Shown piece by piece: positions 1 to 8,587 of a DNA stretch of 64,000 nt. The translations under genes and the position numbers were made by a program. The first letter of the stretch is position 1. The number at the start of each line of letters is the position of its first letter. This DNA is from Faecalicatena faecalis. Its GTDB lineage: Bacteria > Bacillota > Clostridia > Lachnospirales > Lachnospiraceae. The notes beneath the pieces were generated by a model, which saw nothing but the letters and a program-made list of their open reading frames with translations, ran no database searches and was not told where the DNA came from. The stretch covers positions 186,001 to 250,000 of the forward strand of contig NZ_JABACJ020000001.1 of assembly GCF_012524165.2 (NCBI RefSeq), in the 5' to 3' direction.

Positions 1-1
1 A

Positions 2-778
2 GAGGAGGCCAAGAAGGATATCGGATATCTTCCAGAGATTCCTCCATTGTATACAGAGATGACCGTACGGGAATATCTGGGGTTTGCCGCGGAGTTAAAG
101 AGGATTCCGAAGGGGGAGTGGGAGTCTTCCATTGAGGAGGTCATGAAGCTTACGAAGCTTATGGATGTCAGAGACCGATTGATCCGCAATCTTTCAAAAG
201 GATATAAGCAGAGAGTCGGGCTGGCCCAGGCAGTGTTAGGGTTTCCCGATATTATCATTTTGGATGAACCGACTGTAGGATTGGACCCGAAGCAGATTAT
301 TGAGATCAGAGAATTGATTCGGAATCTGGCGAAGAAGCACACAGTCATCCTGAGCTCTCATATTCTGGCTGAGGTCCGGGAGGTCTGTGATTATATCATG
401 ATCATCTCGAAAGGAAAGCTGGTCGCCAGTGATACACCTGAGAATCTGGAGCATTTGATGGATGGGGCAGAATCCGTAGAAATCGAGGCGAAAGCAGATG
501 CGTCCAAAATGCGGGAAATCCTAGACAGGATTCCTGAGATTGCATCGGTGAAGACAGAAGCGCAGGAAAACGGTATAACAGCCGCAGTCATAACAACAAA
601 ACAGCATCAAGACATCCGGGAAAAAATATTCCTTACCTTTGCGGAGGCAAAATGTCCGCTGCTTACATTGAAGTCGAACCGGGCGAGCCTGGAAGAAATC
701 TTCCTGGAACTGACCCAGGGGGAGGCAGTATTGAACAAAGACGAAAAGGAGGATGAGACAAATGCTGGCGATTTATAA
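2..778 (+). CDS. ABC transporter ATP-binding protein, GldA-like (5' truncated)
   Basis: The frame is open from the first bases (reading EEAKKDIGYLPEIPP before the first possible TTG start at 47), so the gene begins outside the window and the Walker A loop is missing. Visible are the ABC signature LSKGYKQRVGLAQA, Walker B with IILDEPTVGLDP, and the H-loop SSHIL. The C-terminal ~100 residues are the accessory region usual in ABC-2 exporter ATPases. It overlaps the start of the permease, and the downstream GldG-like and DUF4340 genes fit a Gld-type ABC system. Substrate is unknown. It presumably energises the permease at the inner face of the membrane. Confidence 0.93.
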   Translation, partial: EEAKKDIGYLPEIPPLYTEMTVREYLGFAAELKRIPKGEWESSIEEVMKLTKLMDVRDRLIRNLSKGYKQRVGLAQAVLGFPDIIILDEPTVGLDPKQIIEIRELIRNLAKKHTVILSSHILAEVREVCDYIMIISKGKLVASDTPENLEHLMDGAESVEIEAKADASKMREILDRIPEIASVKTEAQENGITAAVITTKQHQDIREKIFLTFAEAKCPLLTLKSNRASLEEIFLELTQGEAVLNKDEKEDETNAGDL

Positions 779-1628
779 GAGAGAACTTAGGTCTTACTTC
801 CAGTCCATGATTGGATGTGTATTTGTTGCATTTCTGGTAGCCTTTACCGGAATCTATTTTATGGCATATAACCTGAATGCAGGGTATCCGTATTTTTCTT
901 ATACTCTGTCAGGCTCATTGATCGTGTTCCTCGTAGGGATTCCACTGATTACAATGAAAAGCTTTTCCGAGGAGCGCAAGAACAAGACGGATCAGCTTCT
1001 TTTAACCGCTCCGGTAGGAATCGGGAAGGTCGTCCTTGGAAAGTATCTTGCGATGGTATCGGTACTTGCAGTCCCGAATTTGATTTTCTGTCTGTTCCCG
1101 CTGATCATCAAGCTGCAGGGAACGGCTTATCTCAAGGTGGACTATATCTCCATCGGTGTTTTCTTCCTGCTGGGATGCGTTTATATTGCAATTGGAATGT
1201 TCCTCTCCTCTCTGACGGAGAGCCAGATCATTGCCTTTATTACGACATTCGGCGTCCTGCTCATGCTGTATTTGTGGGACGGAATTCTGTCATTCCTTCC
1301 AAGCTCCGCGATCAGCGGCATGGTGGGAATCTTGATCCTCATCACGATTGTGGCGGCCTATATCCAGCATATGACGGGAAACTGGATACTTAGCGGCGGT
1401 ATCGAGCTGATCGGAGCTGCTATATGCATCGTGACCTATATTTTAAAATCCAATCTTTTTGAGAACATGCTGACCAAGGTCCTGGGAAACCTTGCCCTCG
1501 CAAATGTTTTTACAGACATTACGTCAAAAAGCATTGTAGATATCAGCGGTATTGTTCTGTATCTGTCTATTATCGTAGTATTTATTTTCCTGACAGTGCA
1601 GGCCATTCAGAAAAGACGTTGGAGTTAG
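762..1628 (+). CDS. ABC-2 type permease, GldF-like
   Basis: A 288-residue membrane protein starting MLAIYKRELRSYFQ, the cytoplasmic amphipathic entry typical of ABC-2 permeases, followed by about six hydrophobic spans. An in-frame ATG exists at 753, but the AGGAGG at 747-752 abuts it; ATG 762 is nine bases from that ribosome site and is preferred. It overlaps the ATPase gene by 17 bases, which indicates translational coupling. Family knowledge places it as the membrane subunit of an exporter-like complex of the gliding-motility (Gld) type, although non-gliding Firmicutes carry it too. What it moves cannot be told from sequence. Confidence 0.88.
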   Translation: MLAIYKRELRSYFQSMIGCVFVAFLVAFTGIYFMAYNLNAGYPYFSYTLSGSLIVFLVGIPLITMKSFSEERKNKTDQLLLTAPVGIGKVVLGKYLAMVSVLAVPNLIFCLFPLIIKLQGTAYLKVDYISIGVFFLLGCVYIAIGMFLSSLTESQIIAFITTFGVLLMLYLWDGILSFLPSSAISGMVGILILITIVAAYIQHMTGNWILSGGIELIGAAICIVTYILKSNLFENMLTKVLGNLALANVFTDITSKSIVDISGIVLYLSIIVVFIFLTVQAIQKRRWS

Positions 1629-1640
1629 GAGGACTTAAGC

Positions 1641-3146
1641 GTGCAGAAAATAAAAAATGTATTTAAGACAACCGGAACAAAGAATGGAACATACAGCGTG
1701 GGGGTGACGGTTCTTGTCATTGCGATTGTAGTGGTGGCAAATCTGATCTTTGGGCAGATTCCGGAAAAGTATAGGAATATCGATGTCAGCAGCACAAAAA
1801 TATATGAGATCACAGATACAAGTAAGGAGCTTTTAAAAGGACTGGATCATAAAGTCACGTTTACCGTGCTTGCTGTAAAGGAAAGTACGGATGACAGGAT
1901 TAAAACATTTCTAAGTAAATATGCATCCTTGTCAAAGGACATTTCCGTGGAATGGATCGATCCGGTACTTCATCCTTCCGCACTCAACGAATATGATACG
2001 AATGAGAATACAATCGTAGTAGCCTGCGCAGATACAGGAAAAAGCACTACCGTCTCCTTTGATGATATTATCGTTATGGATACCTCATCCTACTATTATA
2101 CAGGAAATGTATCCGAATCAGAGTTTGACGGGGAGGGACAGTTGACCAGTGCTGTAAACTATGTGGTCAGTGATGTGAATAAAAAGATATACAGGACCAC
2201 TGGACACGGAGAGGCGACCTTACCTGGTTCCATCACAGATCTGATGGATAAAAATAACTATCAGGTACAGGAACTGAATCTCGTAATGAATACGGCCATA
2301 CCCGACGACTGTGACCTGCTTCTGATGTATGCCCCTTCCAATGATCTGACGAATGACGAGAAGACGGTCATTCAGGAATATCTTTCAAAGGGCGGAAAGG
2401 TCATGCTCTTGCTGGGAGATACCACTTCTTCCCAGCTTCCGAATCTTGCATCTATTATGAAGGATTACGGAATGGAAGAGGCAGATGGCTATATTGCAGA
2501 TACATCCAGATGCTATCAGGGAAATTATTATTATATCTTCCCATTGCTCTCTGTATCCGGTGATATGGCAAAAAGAATCAGCTCCCAGATGGTACTTCTT
2601 ACAAATGCACATGGGATGAACCTGGTAGACCCGGCAAGGGATACGATCACGACCACTCCTTTTATGTCCACATCTGATCAGGCATATGCTGTAACAGAGA
2701 AGGACCAGAAGCAGGGGACTTATGTACTTGGTGCGTCGGCAGTGGAGAGCGTGAGCCAGGAAGATAAAAGTAAGTCATCAGACAGCAAGTCTGAGGACAG
2801 TGGAGACTCAGACAGTAAAAAATCAGAGGATCAGTCTGACAGTTCAGAAAAAAAGAGCGCCGACAACACGAAGGAAAGCCGCTTTACGGTCATCTCTGCG
2901 GGAAGTCTGATCGATTCACAGATTACGGATACGTTCACACAGCTTGAAAATACCACATTATTTATGAATGCAGTCAGTAGCAATTTTGATGGTGTACAGA
3001 ATATTTCAATCGAGGCAAAGAGCCTTGCGACAGAATATAATACAGTACAACATGCAGGCCTGTTCAGTCTACTGGTCATTTTTGGGATTCCACTGGCAGT
3101 ATTGATTTCAGGATTTGTGGTATGGTTCAGAAGAAGAAAGGCATAA
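1641..3146 (+). CDS. GldG-like ABC-associated membrane protein
   Basis: 501 residues from a GTG start preceded by AGGAGG at 1627-1632. A membrane span lies near residues 17-36 and another near 470-492, closed by RRRK. The large extracellular part matches the GldG/ABC-associated domain pattern, for instance the KIYRTTGHGEATL stretch and the LLLMYAPSNDLT region. Residues ~370-415 form a low-complexity linker of Ser, Asp, Lys and Glu, which is probably flexible and exposed. It sits between the GldF-like permease and the DUF4340 gene, spaced by about ten bases each side. Function in Firmicutes is unknown; I infer a periplasm-side (extracytoplasmic) component of the transporter. Confidence 0.8.
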   Translation: MQKIKNVFKTTGTKNGTYSVGVTVLVIAIVVVANLIFGQIPEKYRNIDVSSTKIYEITDTSKELLKGLDHKVTFTVLAVKESTDDRIKTFLSKYASLSKDISVEWIDPVLHPSALNEYDTNENTIVVACADTGKSTTVSFDDIIVMDTSSYYYTGNVSESEFDGEGQLTSAVNYVVSDVNKKIYRTTGHGEATLPGSITDLMDKNNYQVQELNLVMNTAIPDDCDLLLMYAPSNDLTNDEKTVIQEYLSKGGKVMLLLGDTTSSQLPNLASIMKDYGMEEADGYIADTSRCYQGNYYYIFPLLSVSGDMAKRISSQMVLLTNAHGMNLVDPARDTITTTPFMSTSDQAYAVTEKDQKQGTYVLGASAVESVSQEDKSKSSDSKSEDSGDSDSKKSEDQSDSSEKKSADNTKESRFTVISAGSLIDSQITDTFTQLENTTLFMNAVSSNFDGVQNISIEAKSLATEYNTVQHAGLFSLLVIFGIPLAVLISGFVVWFRRRKA

Positions 3147-3155
3147 GGTGGGCAT

Positions 3156-4064
3156 ATGGGACAGAAAAAGAAGAAATCGATGATCCTGCTGCTGAGTGTT
3201 CTTCTGATTCTTGCGGCAGTATATTTTATCCTGCAGTCGTGGAATAAAAGCCAGGAGAAAAAACAGCAGGCAAAGGAAGAGGCAAAGCAGGTCTATCTCA
3301 CGGATATAGGGGAAGTGAAAGGAATTCAATATGATACAGGCAGCGGTGATATGGAGTTCAAGAAGGAGGGGGATGTATGGTATTATGCCCCGGATATGGA
3401 TTTCCCTCTGGCGCAGAGCTATCCTAAAAAAATGGCAGAAGAGTTCGGACATTTGAAGGCGGAGCGTGAACTAAAGGATGGTGATTCTCTGGAAGCATAC
3501 GGGCTGACGGACCCGGTGTATACGGTGGTGTTAAAGGATGCCGAAGGAAAAGAGACGACGTTGTATTACGGCAGCTCCACAGGGGATTCTTATTATGTGA
3601 CGGTAGGAGATACAAAAAAGGTCTATACGGTCAGCAATACAACGATCTCTGACCTGCAGTATTCGCTGGATGATATGGCACAGCTCGATACCTTCCCTAC
3701 CATCGGAAGCGGCAACCTGAAAAAGGAAATCATAACAAAGGATGGTAAGACAACGACCTATGATTCTGAGAAGGAAGAGGACTCTAAGAATATTGCAGCC
3801 GTCGCAGGCGGTCTGGGTGCAGTGACACTTCAGAAGGTGGCAGACTATTCTGTGGAGGATAAAGATCTTGCACAATACGGATTGGATGAAGCGTCCAGAA
3901 CGACAGTTGAGGCAGCCTATACTTTGGATAAAAAGGAGAAGACATTGACACTCTATATAGGAAATACGGATGCTGATAAGAACCGGTACGTGATGATGAA
4001 CGATTCCAGGATCGTATATCTGATTTCAGATGAAGTATGTAAAAATATATTAAATGAAGAATAA
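3156..4064 (+). CDS. DUF4340 domain-containing membrane-anchored protein
   Basis: 302 residues beginning with a Lys-rich cytoplasmic tip and a single hydrophobic span (about residues 8-27), followed by a Lys/Glu/Gln-rich spacer and an exported domain. Two similar halves are visible: an IQYDTGSGDMEFKKEGDVWYY-type strand pattern followed by YGLTDPVYTVVLKD, and later YGLDEASRTTVEAAYTLD; this repeated YGL(T/D) pattern is characteristic of DUF4340. The gene follows the GldG-like gene after ten bases and appears to close the operon. DUF4340 proteins regularly accompany GldG; role unknown. Confidence 0.8.
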   Translation: MGQKKKKSMILLLSVLLILAAVYFILQSWNKSQEKKQQAKEEAKQVYLTDIGEVKGIQYDTGSGDMEFKKEGDVWYYAPDMDFPLAQSYPKKMAEEFGHLKAERELKDGDSLEAYGLTDPVYTVVLKDAEGKETTLYYGSSTGDSYYVTVGDTKKVYTVSNTTISDLQYSLDDMAQLDTFPTIGSGNLKKEIITKDGKTTTYDSEKEEDSKNIAAVAGGLGAVTLQKVADYSVEDKDLAQYGLDEASRTTVEAAYTLDKKEKTLTLYIGNTDADKNRYVMMNDSRIVYLISDEVCKNILNEE

Positions 4065-4091
4065 ATTTATATTTATTTAATAAGAGTTTTC

Positions 4092-4120
4092 TTGACAATC
4101 TGCTGAAAACAGAGGACAAT
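4092..4120 (+). promoter_or_regulatory. Sigma-A-type promoter
   Basis: TTGACA at 4092-4097, a 17-base spacer and GACAAT at 4115-4120, about 80 bases before the zinc-ribbon membrane gene. The spacer holds AATCTGCTGAA (4097-4107), whose exact inverse TTCAGCAGATT lies at 4157-4167. Confidence 0.6.
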
Positions 4121-4199
4121 ATCTTTCATGTAAGTGAAGCGCCGTGGGGGAATGATTCAGCAGATTCCCTGCGGCCGCAAATAAAGAGAGGTTGAAAAA

Positions 4200-4607
4200 A
4201 TGAGAGAAAAATTCATGCGGTTCATGCAGGGACGTTATGGAATAGACAACTGTTCTAAGTTTTTGCTTATTTTGGGATTGGTGGTCGTATTCCTGTCTTC
4301 TATTTTTGCAGGAAAGACAGTCGGAACATTCTGTTACTTATTAGGGTGGGTTCTCATCATCTACTGCTATTTCCGAATGTTTTCCAGGAATGTGACAAAG
4401 AGATATGCGGAGAATCAGACGTATCTGGCAAAGACCTACAAGATCCGCTGCTTTTTCCAGAAGCAGAAGAATCTGTGGAAGCAGAGAAAGGCATATCACA
4501 TTTATAAATGCCCAAGCTGCGGACAGAAGATCCGAATTCCGAAGGGAAAAGGTAAGATCGAGGTACGATGTCCGAAATGCAGTACCACATTTATAAAGAA
4601 GAGCTAG
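4200..4607 (+). CDS. Small membrane protein with C-terminal zinc ribbon
   Basis: 135 residues. Two hydrophobic spans lie near residues 20-39 and 43-62, then a basic stretch, then a zinc-ribbon pattern CPSCGQ...RCPKCS with two CxxC pairs about 18 residues apart. Start ATG 4200 follows AGAGAGGTTG. It has its own candidate promoter and precedes the J-domain gene by about 95 bases. The layout (membrane hairpin plus cytoplasmic zinc ribbon) suggests an assembly or sensing role, but I do not recognise a characterised family. It may be functionally linked with the downstream chaperone-like gene. Confidence 0.75.
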   Translation: MREKFMRFMQGRYGIDNCSKFLLILGLVVVFLSSIFAGKTVGTFCYLLGWVLIIYCYFRMFSRNVTKRYAENQTYLAKTYKIRCFFQKQKNLWKQRKAYHIYKCPSCGQKIRIPKGKGKIEVRCPKCSTTFIKKS

Positions 4608-4702
4608 TACGATATTAGGTAGAATAGATTGATTTATTGTCCTGTTATTTTGGGGACGTTATGCTGGATGGAAGAAATACTAAGTGAGGGTATAAAGGGA
4701 AA

Positions 4703-5455
4703 ATGATAGATCCTTATAAGGTGTTGGGGGTGTCAAGGGACGCTTCTGACGATGAAGTAAAGAAGGCTTACCGGGCGTTAAGCAGGAAGTACCACCCGGA
4801 TGCAAATATTAACAATCCTCTGAAGGAAGAGGCAGAAGCAAAGTTCAAAGAGGTACAGCAGGCCTACCAGCAGATCATGGATGAACGCGAGAAAGGATAT
4901 ACTGGTCAGGCGGGCGGATATGGACCAGGATATGGCGGGCAGCAGGGAGCTGGAAGCTATGGAGGTTTTGGACGGTATGGCGGCTTTGGAAATTTCGGCG
5001 GTTTTGGAGGCTATGGTCCGGGAAGCAGCCAGGGCTATACAGGGAATAGTGAGTCGGATATACATCTGCGGGCAACAGTCAACTACATACAGAGTGGACA
5101 TTATAAAGAAGCATTGAATGTTTTGGATGGGATTCGGGACAGAGGCGCCCTGTGGTATTTTTACAGTGCATCGGCTCATTCCGGTATGGGGAACAATGTA
5201 ACTGCTCTGGAACATGCAAAGGAGGCTGTACGGCTGGAGCCTAATAATATGCAGTATCAAATGCTGCTCAACCGTCTTCAAGGCACAGGAGGCTGGTACC
5301 AGCAGCGGCAGAGAGCATATGGATATCCAACAATGGGTGGCAATGATTTCTGTGTAAAGTTGTGTGTAGCCAACCTTGCATGCAACCTATGCTGCGGCAG
5401 TGGAATCTGCTGTAACGGGGGTGGATACGGTGGCGGTTTCGGCGGATATACGTAA
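4703..5455 (+). CDS. J-domain protein with TPR-like repeats and Cys/Gly-rich tail
   Basis: 250 residues. Residues 1-65 are a J domain with KYHPD as the DnaK-activating motif. Residues ~70-115 are a Gly/Tyr/Phe-rich linker. About 118-195 form TPR-like helices (IQSGHYKEALNVLDG, NNVTALEHAKEAVRLEPNN). The final 35 residues hold six Cys in a CxxxCxxxxxxCxxCCxxxxCC-like arrangement within a Gly-rich end. It lacks the DnaJ zinc-finger and substrate-binding domains, so it is not DnaJ itself but a specialised Hsp40 cofactor. The Cys tail could bind metal or be lipidated; that is inference. Confidence 0.85.
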   Translation: MIDPYKVLGVSRDASDDEVKKAYRALSRKYHPDANINNPLKEEAEAKFKEVQQAYQQIMDEREKGYTGQAGGYGPGYGGQQGAGSYGGFGRYGGFGNFGGFGGYGPGSSQGYTGNSESDIHLRATVNYIQSGHYKEALNVLDGIRDRGALWYFYSASAHSGMGNNVTALEHAKEAVRLEPNNMQYQMLLNRLQGTGGWYQQRQRAYGYPTMGGNDFCVKLCVANLACNLCCGSGICCNGGGYGGGFGGYT

Positions 5456-5486
5456 GAGATATCCAGTTTAAGGCAATAGAAACTAG

Positions 5487-5538
5487 AAAAAGACAGATAC
5501 TTTCAAGAGGGAGTTTACTTGAAAGTATCTGTCTTTTT
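5487..5538. terminator. Bidirectional terminator
   Basis: Perfect 21-bp inverted repeat (5487-5507 and 5518-5538) with A/T runs on both outer flanks, lying between the convergent J-domain gene and UroD-family gene. Confidence 0.9.
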
Positions 5539-5557
5539 GATATCAAAGGCCTGGCAC

Positions 5558-6574
5558 CTAAGCGTTTGCCTGGTAATATTCATGGACTGCCTCGAAGAAT
5601 GCATCTATATTTTCCCACTTGGAAAGTGGCGGGATATCACATCCAGAGGAAATGACAAAGTTCGGATATTTGCAGCATTTTTCCATGATTTCTTTTGTGG
5701 CAGCTTTCACAGATTCCATGGTGCCGTTTTTGAACTGTCCGGCAGGATCGACATTGCCTGCGGCAATCACATCTGCCGGAATGTGCGGCATGATTTCTGC
5801 CATATCGATCGCATTGCCGAAGTGGAGGAACGGACTGCCTGTCGCAATGATGGAGTCGATCTGCTGGATTGTACAGTTTCCGCAGTTGTGGTAGACAATG
5901 ATGAACTCATCATCCTGTACGGCATCTACAATCTGTTTTACGTAATCAGCGGAGAACTCCTCTGCGAGTGATGGGGAAAGAAGTCCTGCAAGAGGCTCTG
6001 CGAGGACGATTCCGTTTGCTCCTGCTTTTTTATATTCTTTGCAGTAGTTGATAATAAACTTAGTGACTTTTTTAAGGACCGTATGTACCATATCTGGCTC
6101 TTCATAGCAGTAGATCATAGCTTCAGACACATCCATGAGTCTTCCGGCAAGAGAGAAAGGTCCGATGGCTCCGGCGAGGATGGGCCTGCCTTCAATCAGC
6201 TTGGCGGCCTTTTCTATTGCTTCAATATAGATGGAGGTGCGTCCTGTACCAATCTCAGGGATTAAAAGGGCATCGGCATCTTCTTCGGAGTTTACGATAC
6301 TTCCAATGACTGTCGGAACCTCCTCTTCTGATACGCGGATAGAAGAGCCAAAGCATTCCGCCTCTACAGAAAGATCCATCAAGCTGACAGAAGCCGCGGC
6401 ATCTGTATTCTTAGCAACGATCTGCATAGCACGTGCCTGGAGGTCACTGCTGGAGATTAAATCCTTTACGGTAATGTTCATTTTCTGGATAGCGGGGAAA
6501 GATAAGATGGGCATTCCTTTTTTTACGGGCTGATTGATTGTATCTGCGACCCATTGTTTCATATTACATTTCAT
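5558..6574 (-). CDS. Uroporphyrinogen decarboxylase family protein (MtaA/CmuA-type methyltransferase)
   Basis: 338 residues, one UroD-fold barrel. The C-terminal half has YHNCGN and SSGCDIPP, matching the His/Cys zinc-ligand pattern of corrinoid-dependent methyltransferases (MtaA, MtbA, CmuA) rather than heme-pathway HemE. The start is set by AGGAGG eight bases before ATG 6574. In clostridia such proteins often work with corrinoid proteins in methyl transfer, but no corrinoid protein or partner is next to it here. Substrate unknown. It is a single gene with a terminator shared with the J-domain gene. Confidence 0.85.
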   Translation of the reverse strand: MKCNMKQWVADTINQPVKKGMPILSFPAIQKMNITVKDLISSSDLQARAMQIVAKNTDAAASVSLMDLSVEAECFGSSIRVSEEEVPTVIGSIVNSEEDADALLIPEIGTGRTSIYIEAIEKAAKLIEGRPILAGAIGPFSLAGRLMDVSEAMIYCYEEPDMVHTVLKKVTKFIINYCKEYKKAGANGIVLAEPLAGLLSPSLAEEFSADYVKQIVDAVQDDEFIIVYHNCGNCTIQQIDSIIATGSPFLHFGNAIDMAEIMPHIPADVIAAGNVDPAGQFKNGTMESVKAATKEIMEKCCKYPNFVISSGCDIPPLSKWENIDAFFEAVHEYYQANA

Positions 6575-6731
6575 ACTAATTACCTCCTGTGGGAATCACT
6601 CTCTTTATGTTGAAAAGTATAGCGAATCGAGGAAGGGAATTTTTGAAACAATATTCTTTTTTTGGTGTTTTTTTAAGGTCTTAATAAGGTGGGGAGAAAG
6701 AAAAGATGTAGAAAGACGATAAAAACAAAAA

Positions 6732-6756
6732 GACTGTAACCCTTAGGACTACAGCC
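6732..6756 (-). terminator. tRNA-Leu terminator
   Basis: Arms 6732-6738 and 6750-6756 (7 bp, one G-U) followed on the minus strand by a T run just after the tRNA 3' end. Confidence 0.75.
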
Positions 6757-6760
6757 TTTA

Positions 6761-6844
6761 TGCGGAAGAAGAGACTTGAACTCTCACAGGATTAACTCCC
6801 ACTAGAACCTGAATCTAGCGCGTCTGCCATTCCGCCACTTCCGC
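6761..6844 (-). tRNA. tRNA-Leu (anticodon CAG)
   Basis: Read on the minus strand: acceptor GCGGAAG pairs with CTTCCGC, the anticodon stem CTAGA/TCTAG holds the loop TTCAGGT, giving anticodon CAG, and a long class II variable arm follows, then a T arm with GTTCAAGTC. The discriminator is A and CCA is not encoded. Eighty-four nucleotides, isolated from other tRNAs. Confidence 0.95.
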
Positions 6845-6937
6845 TCGACAAGTGATATAATATCATATAGATTTGAGTTTGTAAACCCCTAAAATTAATT
6901 TTTTTGTATTTTTTTGCAATTCGTTTATTTTCAAAGT

Positions 6938-6971
6938 AAATGCAGCCACATTTTTTACTGGGGCTGCATTT
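6938..6971 (-). terminator. Terminator-like hairpin
   Basis: AAATGCAGCC and GGGCTGCATTT form an A/T-flanked stem just downstream of the small minus-strand gene at 7039-7209. A sister hairpin with the same core lies at 7296-7330. Confidence 0.6.
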
Positions 6972-7038
6972 CTTTCTTGTTTATTCTTTACAGAGTTCTT
7001 CAAATAAGCCATAAAGGACATCCATGCATGCCATGGTC

Positions 7039-7209
7039 TTAAAAATTACGCTGCTTTTTTAAATAATTGTATCCTCTAATAGAAATAAGTTCAAAGAAAA
7101 TACAAAGTGGCGACCAGGACACAAATTCTCCGGTTATACAGTAAATCAAAAAGCAAACCATTAAAACTGTGATAGATATAACTGCTAAAACTAGAAAGAA
7201 TTTTTCCAT
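7039..7209 (-). CDS. Small hypothetical membrane protein
   Basis: 56 residues from ATG 7209, which has GGAG eight bases upstream (GGAGATGAGAATATG); a longer frame to 7239 lacks a ribosome site. Residues ~4-24 are strongly hydrophobic, followed by a short second semi-hydrophobic stretch and a Lys-rich end. Terminator-like hairpins flank it on both sides. I recognise no family. It may be a real small membrane protein, but coding evidence is only the RBS, hydrophobic profile and isolation. Confidence 0.45.
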   Translation of the reverse strand: MEKFFLVLAVISITVLMVCFLIYCITGEFVSWSPLCIFFELISIRGYNYLKKQRNF

Positions 7210-7295
7210 ATTCTCATCTCCAATTAAGAAAATTAACAATGAGGTTGTTTAAATGATACCATACCGCAGCCTCTAGGTGCAATCAGATTTAAAGT

Positions 7296-7330
7296 AAAGC
7301 AGCCATATTTTTTATCTGATGGCTGCATTT
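7296..7330 (-). terminator. Terminator of the Rpn-family gene
   Basis: GCAGCCAT (7299-7306) and ATGGCTGC (7319-7326) with AAA/TTT flanks, 20 bases past the stop codon of the minus-strand gene ending at 7349. Confidence 0.65.
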
Positions 7331-7348
7331 ACCCTGGTATCTTATATT

Positions 7349-8365
7349 CTATTTTTTGCAGAATTTTTCAAGTTTCTTTTTTAACGCCTCGATTTCTTCT
7401 TTCTGTGCATTTAATTGAACTTCCTGCTGGTCTAGTTTATTAGCCTGCTGATTCAATATTTGTTCCTGCTCCTTAATAACTTTTTCTTGTTCTTCTATCA
7501 TATACTGCACAGTATTTTTGTCCAGTTCCGCCAGTTCCTTTGAGTACATCTGCATCACCCTTTCGATATTACGGCATATATCATAAACTTCTTCATACAT
7601 GACCTTGAATTCTGGGTAGGACTCAATCAGCTCGATAATCCGTTTGGGTTCATCAAAAGTCATAAAAGACAGCCATGCATCCAGTTCATTTGTTACAGTT
7701 TTATTGTGCATGCTTTCTTTAAAGATGTCAAGTGGAATCAGAATGTATTCCTGTAGTGTCTCCAACTCAAGCCCCGTGTCAAAAACCTGCCGGGACCTGT
7801 GGATATATTGATCCAGGAATTGCCGGAACTCCTGGGTACTTTTTTCAAAGAAGACGATGGTATAGACGTTTTTGATATCCCTGTATGTAAAACGTTTCTT
7901 TCGCTTGCTTTTCACCCTCTTGTACTGTCTGAGCAGTGTATCTGCCGAGTAGCAGGCGACCCGCTGACCGGGAAATGCATAACCAAGCTTTTGAACTTCG
8001 ATATTGGCTAAGCTTCCGTCCTCCAGTTCTACCAACATATCTGTTATCAAAAGGCTTTGTTCATCTGCAATTCTCACAGAATCGTTGGGCAGGATCTGGC
8101 GGATGATTACTTTTTTTTTCAAAAGCAGGGACAGAATCGTCTCCAGCCTTTCTGGATGATATTCCGGGCTGAATATTTCTTTAAAAAAGGAATCATAAAG
8201 TATCTTTACCCCTCTTGCCCCGGTACAGAAATCCAGGAATTCTTCCTGCTGTTCTTCCGCCCACAAGTCAAAGGTATTCCAAAGTTCCTTACTGTTCTCG
8301 ATTTCTTTCAGTACCCCCTTCCTTGTTTGAATCGACGGGAAATAGTCTTTCAGTGTTTTTGCCAT
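7349..8365 (-). CDS. Rpn family recombination-promoting nuclease / PD-(D/E)XK transposase-like protein
   Basis: 338 residues. A core near residues 105-140 reads ITDMLVELEDGSLANIEVQKLG, the D...ExQ arrangement of the PD-(D/E)XK nuclease fold seen in Rpn and the so-called nuclease family transposases, followed by PGQRVACYSADTLLRQY. The last ~60 residues form a Gln/Glu/Lys-rich coiled coil. Start ATG 8365 has AAGGAG ten bases upstream. These proteins are abundant as multicopy genes in Lachnospiraceae; E. coli RpnA-type members cut DNA and stimulate RecA-independent recombination. No terminal repeats are seen, so it is not a visible insertion sequence. Confidence 0.8.
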   Translation of the reverse strand: MAKTLKDYFPSIQTRKGVLKEIENSKELWNTFDLWAEEQQEEFLDFCTGARGVKILYDSFFKEIFSPEYHPERLETILSLLLKKKVIIRQILPNDSVRIADEQSLLITDMLVELEDGSLANIEVQKLGYAFPGQRVACYSADTLLRQYKRVKSKRKKRFTYRDIKNVYTIVFFEKSTQEFRQFLDQYIHRSRQVFDTGLELETLQEYILIPLDIFKESMHNKTVTNELDAWLSFMTFDEPKRIIELIESYPEFKVMYEEVYDICRNIERVMQMYSKELAELDKNTVQYMIEEQEKVIKEQEQILNQQANKLDQQEVQLNAQKEEIEALKKKLEKFCKK

Positions 8366-8587
8366 AGGCGCGTTTCTCCTTTGTAAAATGAATCTGTTCT
8401 TATAAGGGAACTGTTCTAAATCACGGATAAAACTTCGAAAATGAAGTACCGAATTAAATAGAAATCTTGTGGACCGAAACTGGCATGAGTGCCTTCCACT
8501 TAAGATAGGTACAGACTACCATAGCCTGTATGTACAGTCAATTAATAATTTATAAAGTTTCGATGAAATTTAAAACATCAATACCAA
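8366..8587. other. Intergenic region without recognisable genes
   Basis: AT-rich spacer between the Rpn gene start and the response-regulator remnant. No convincing reading frame, tRNA or terminator was seen; the promoter of the Rpn gene should lie at its left edge. Confidence 0.5.

Noticed and set aside
5519..5971. Plus-strand frame opposite the UroD-family gene
   Set aside because: Shadow of the minus-strand gene; no ribosome site, and it starts inside a terminator.
7349..8365. Insertion sequence around the Rpn-family gene
   Set aside because: No terminal inverted repeats or target duplications were seen near either end, although family members are sometimes called transposases.
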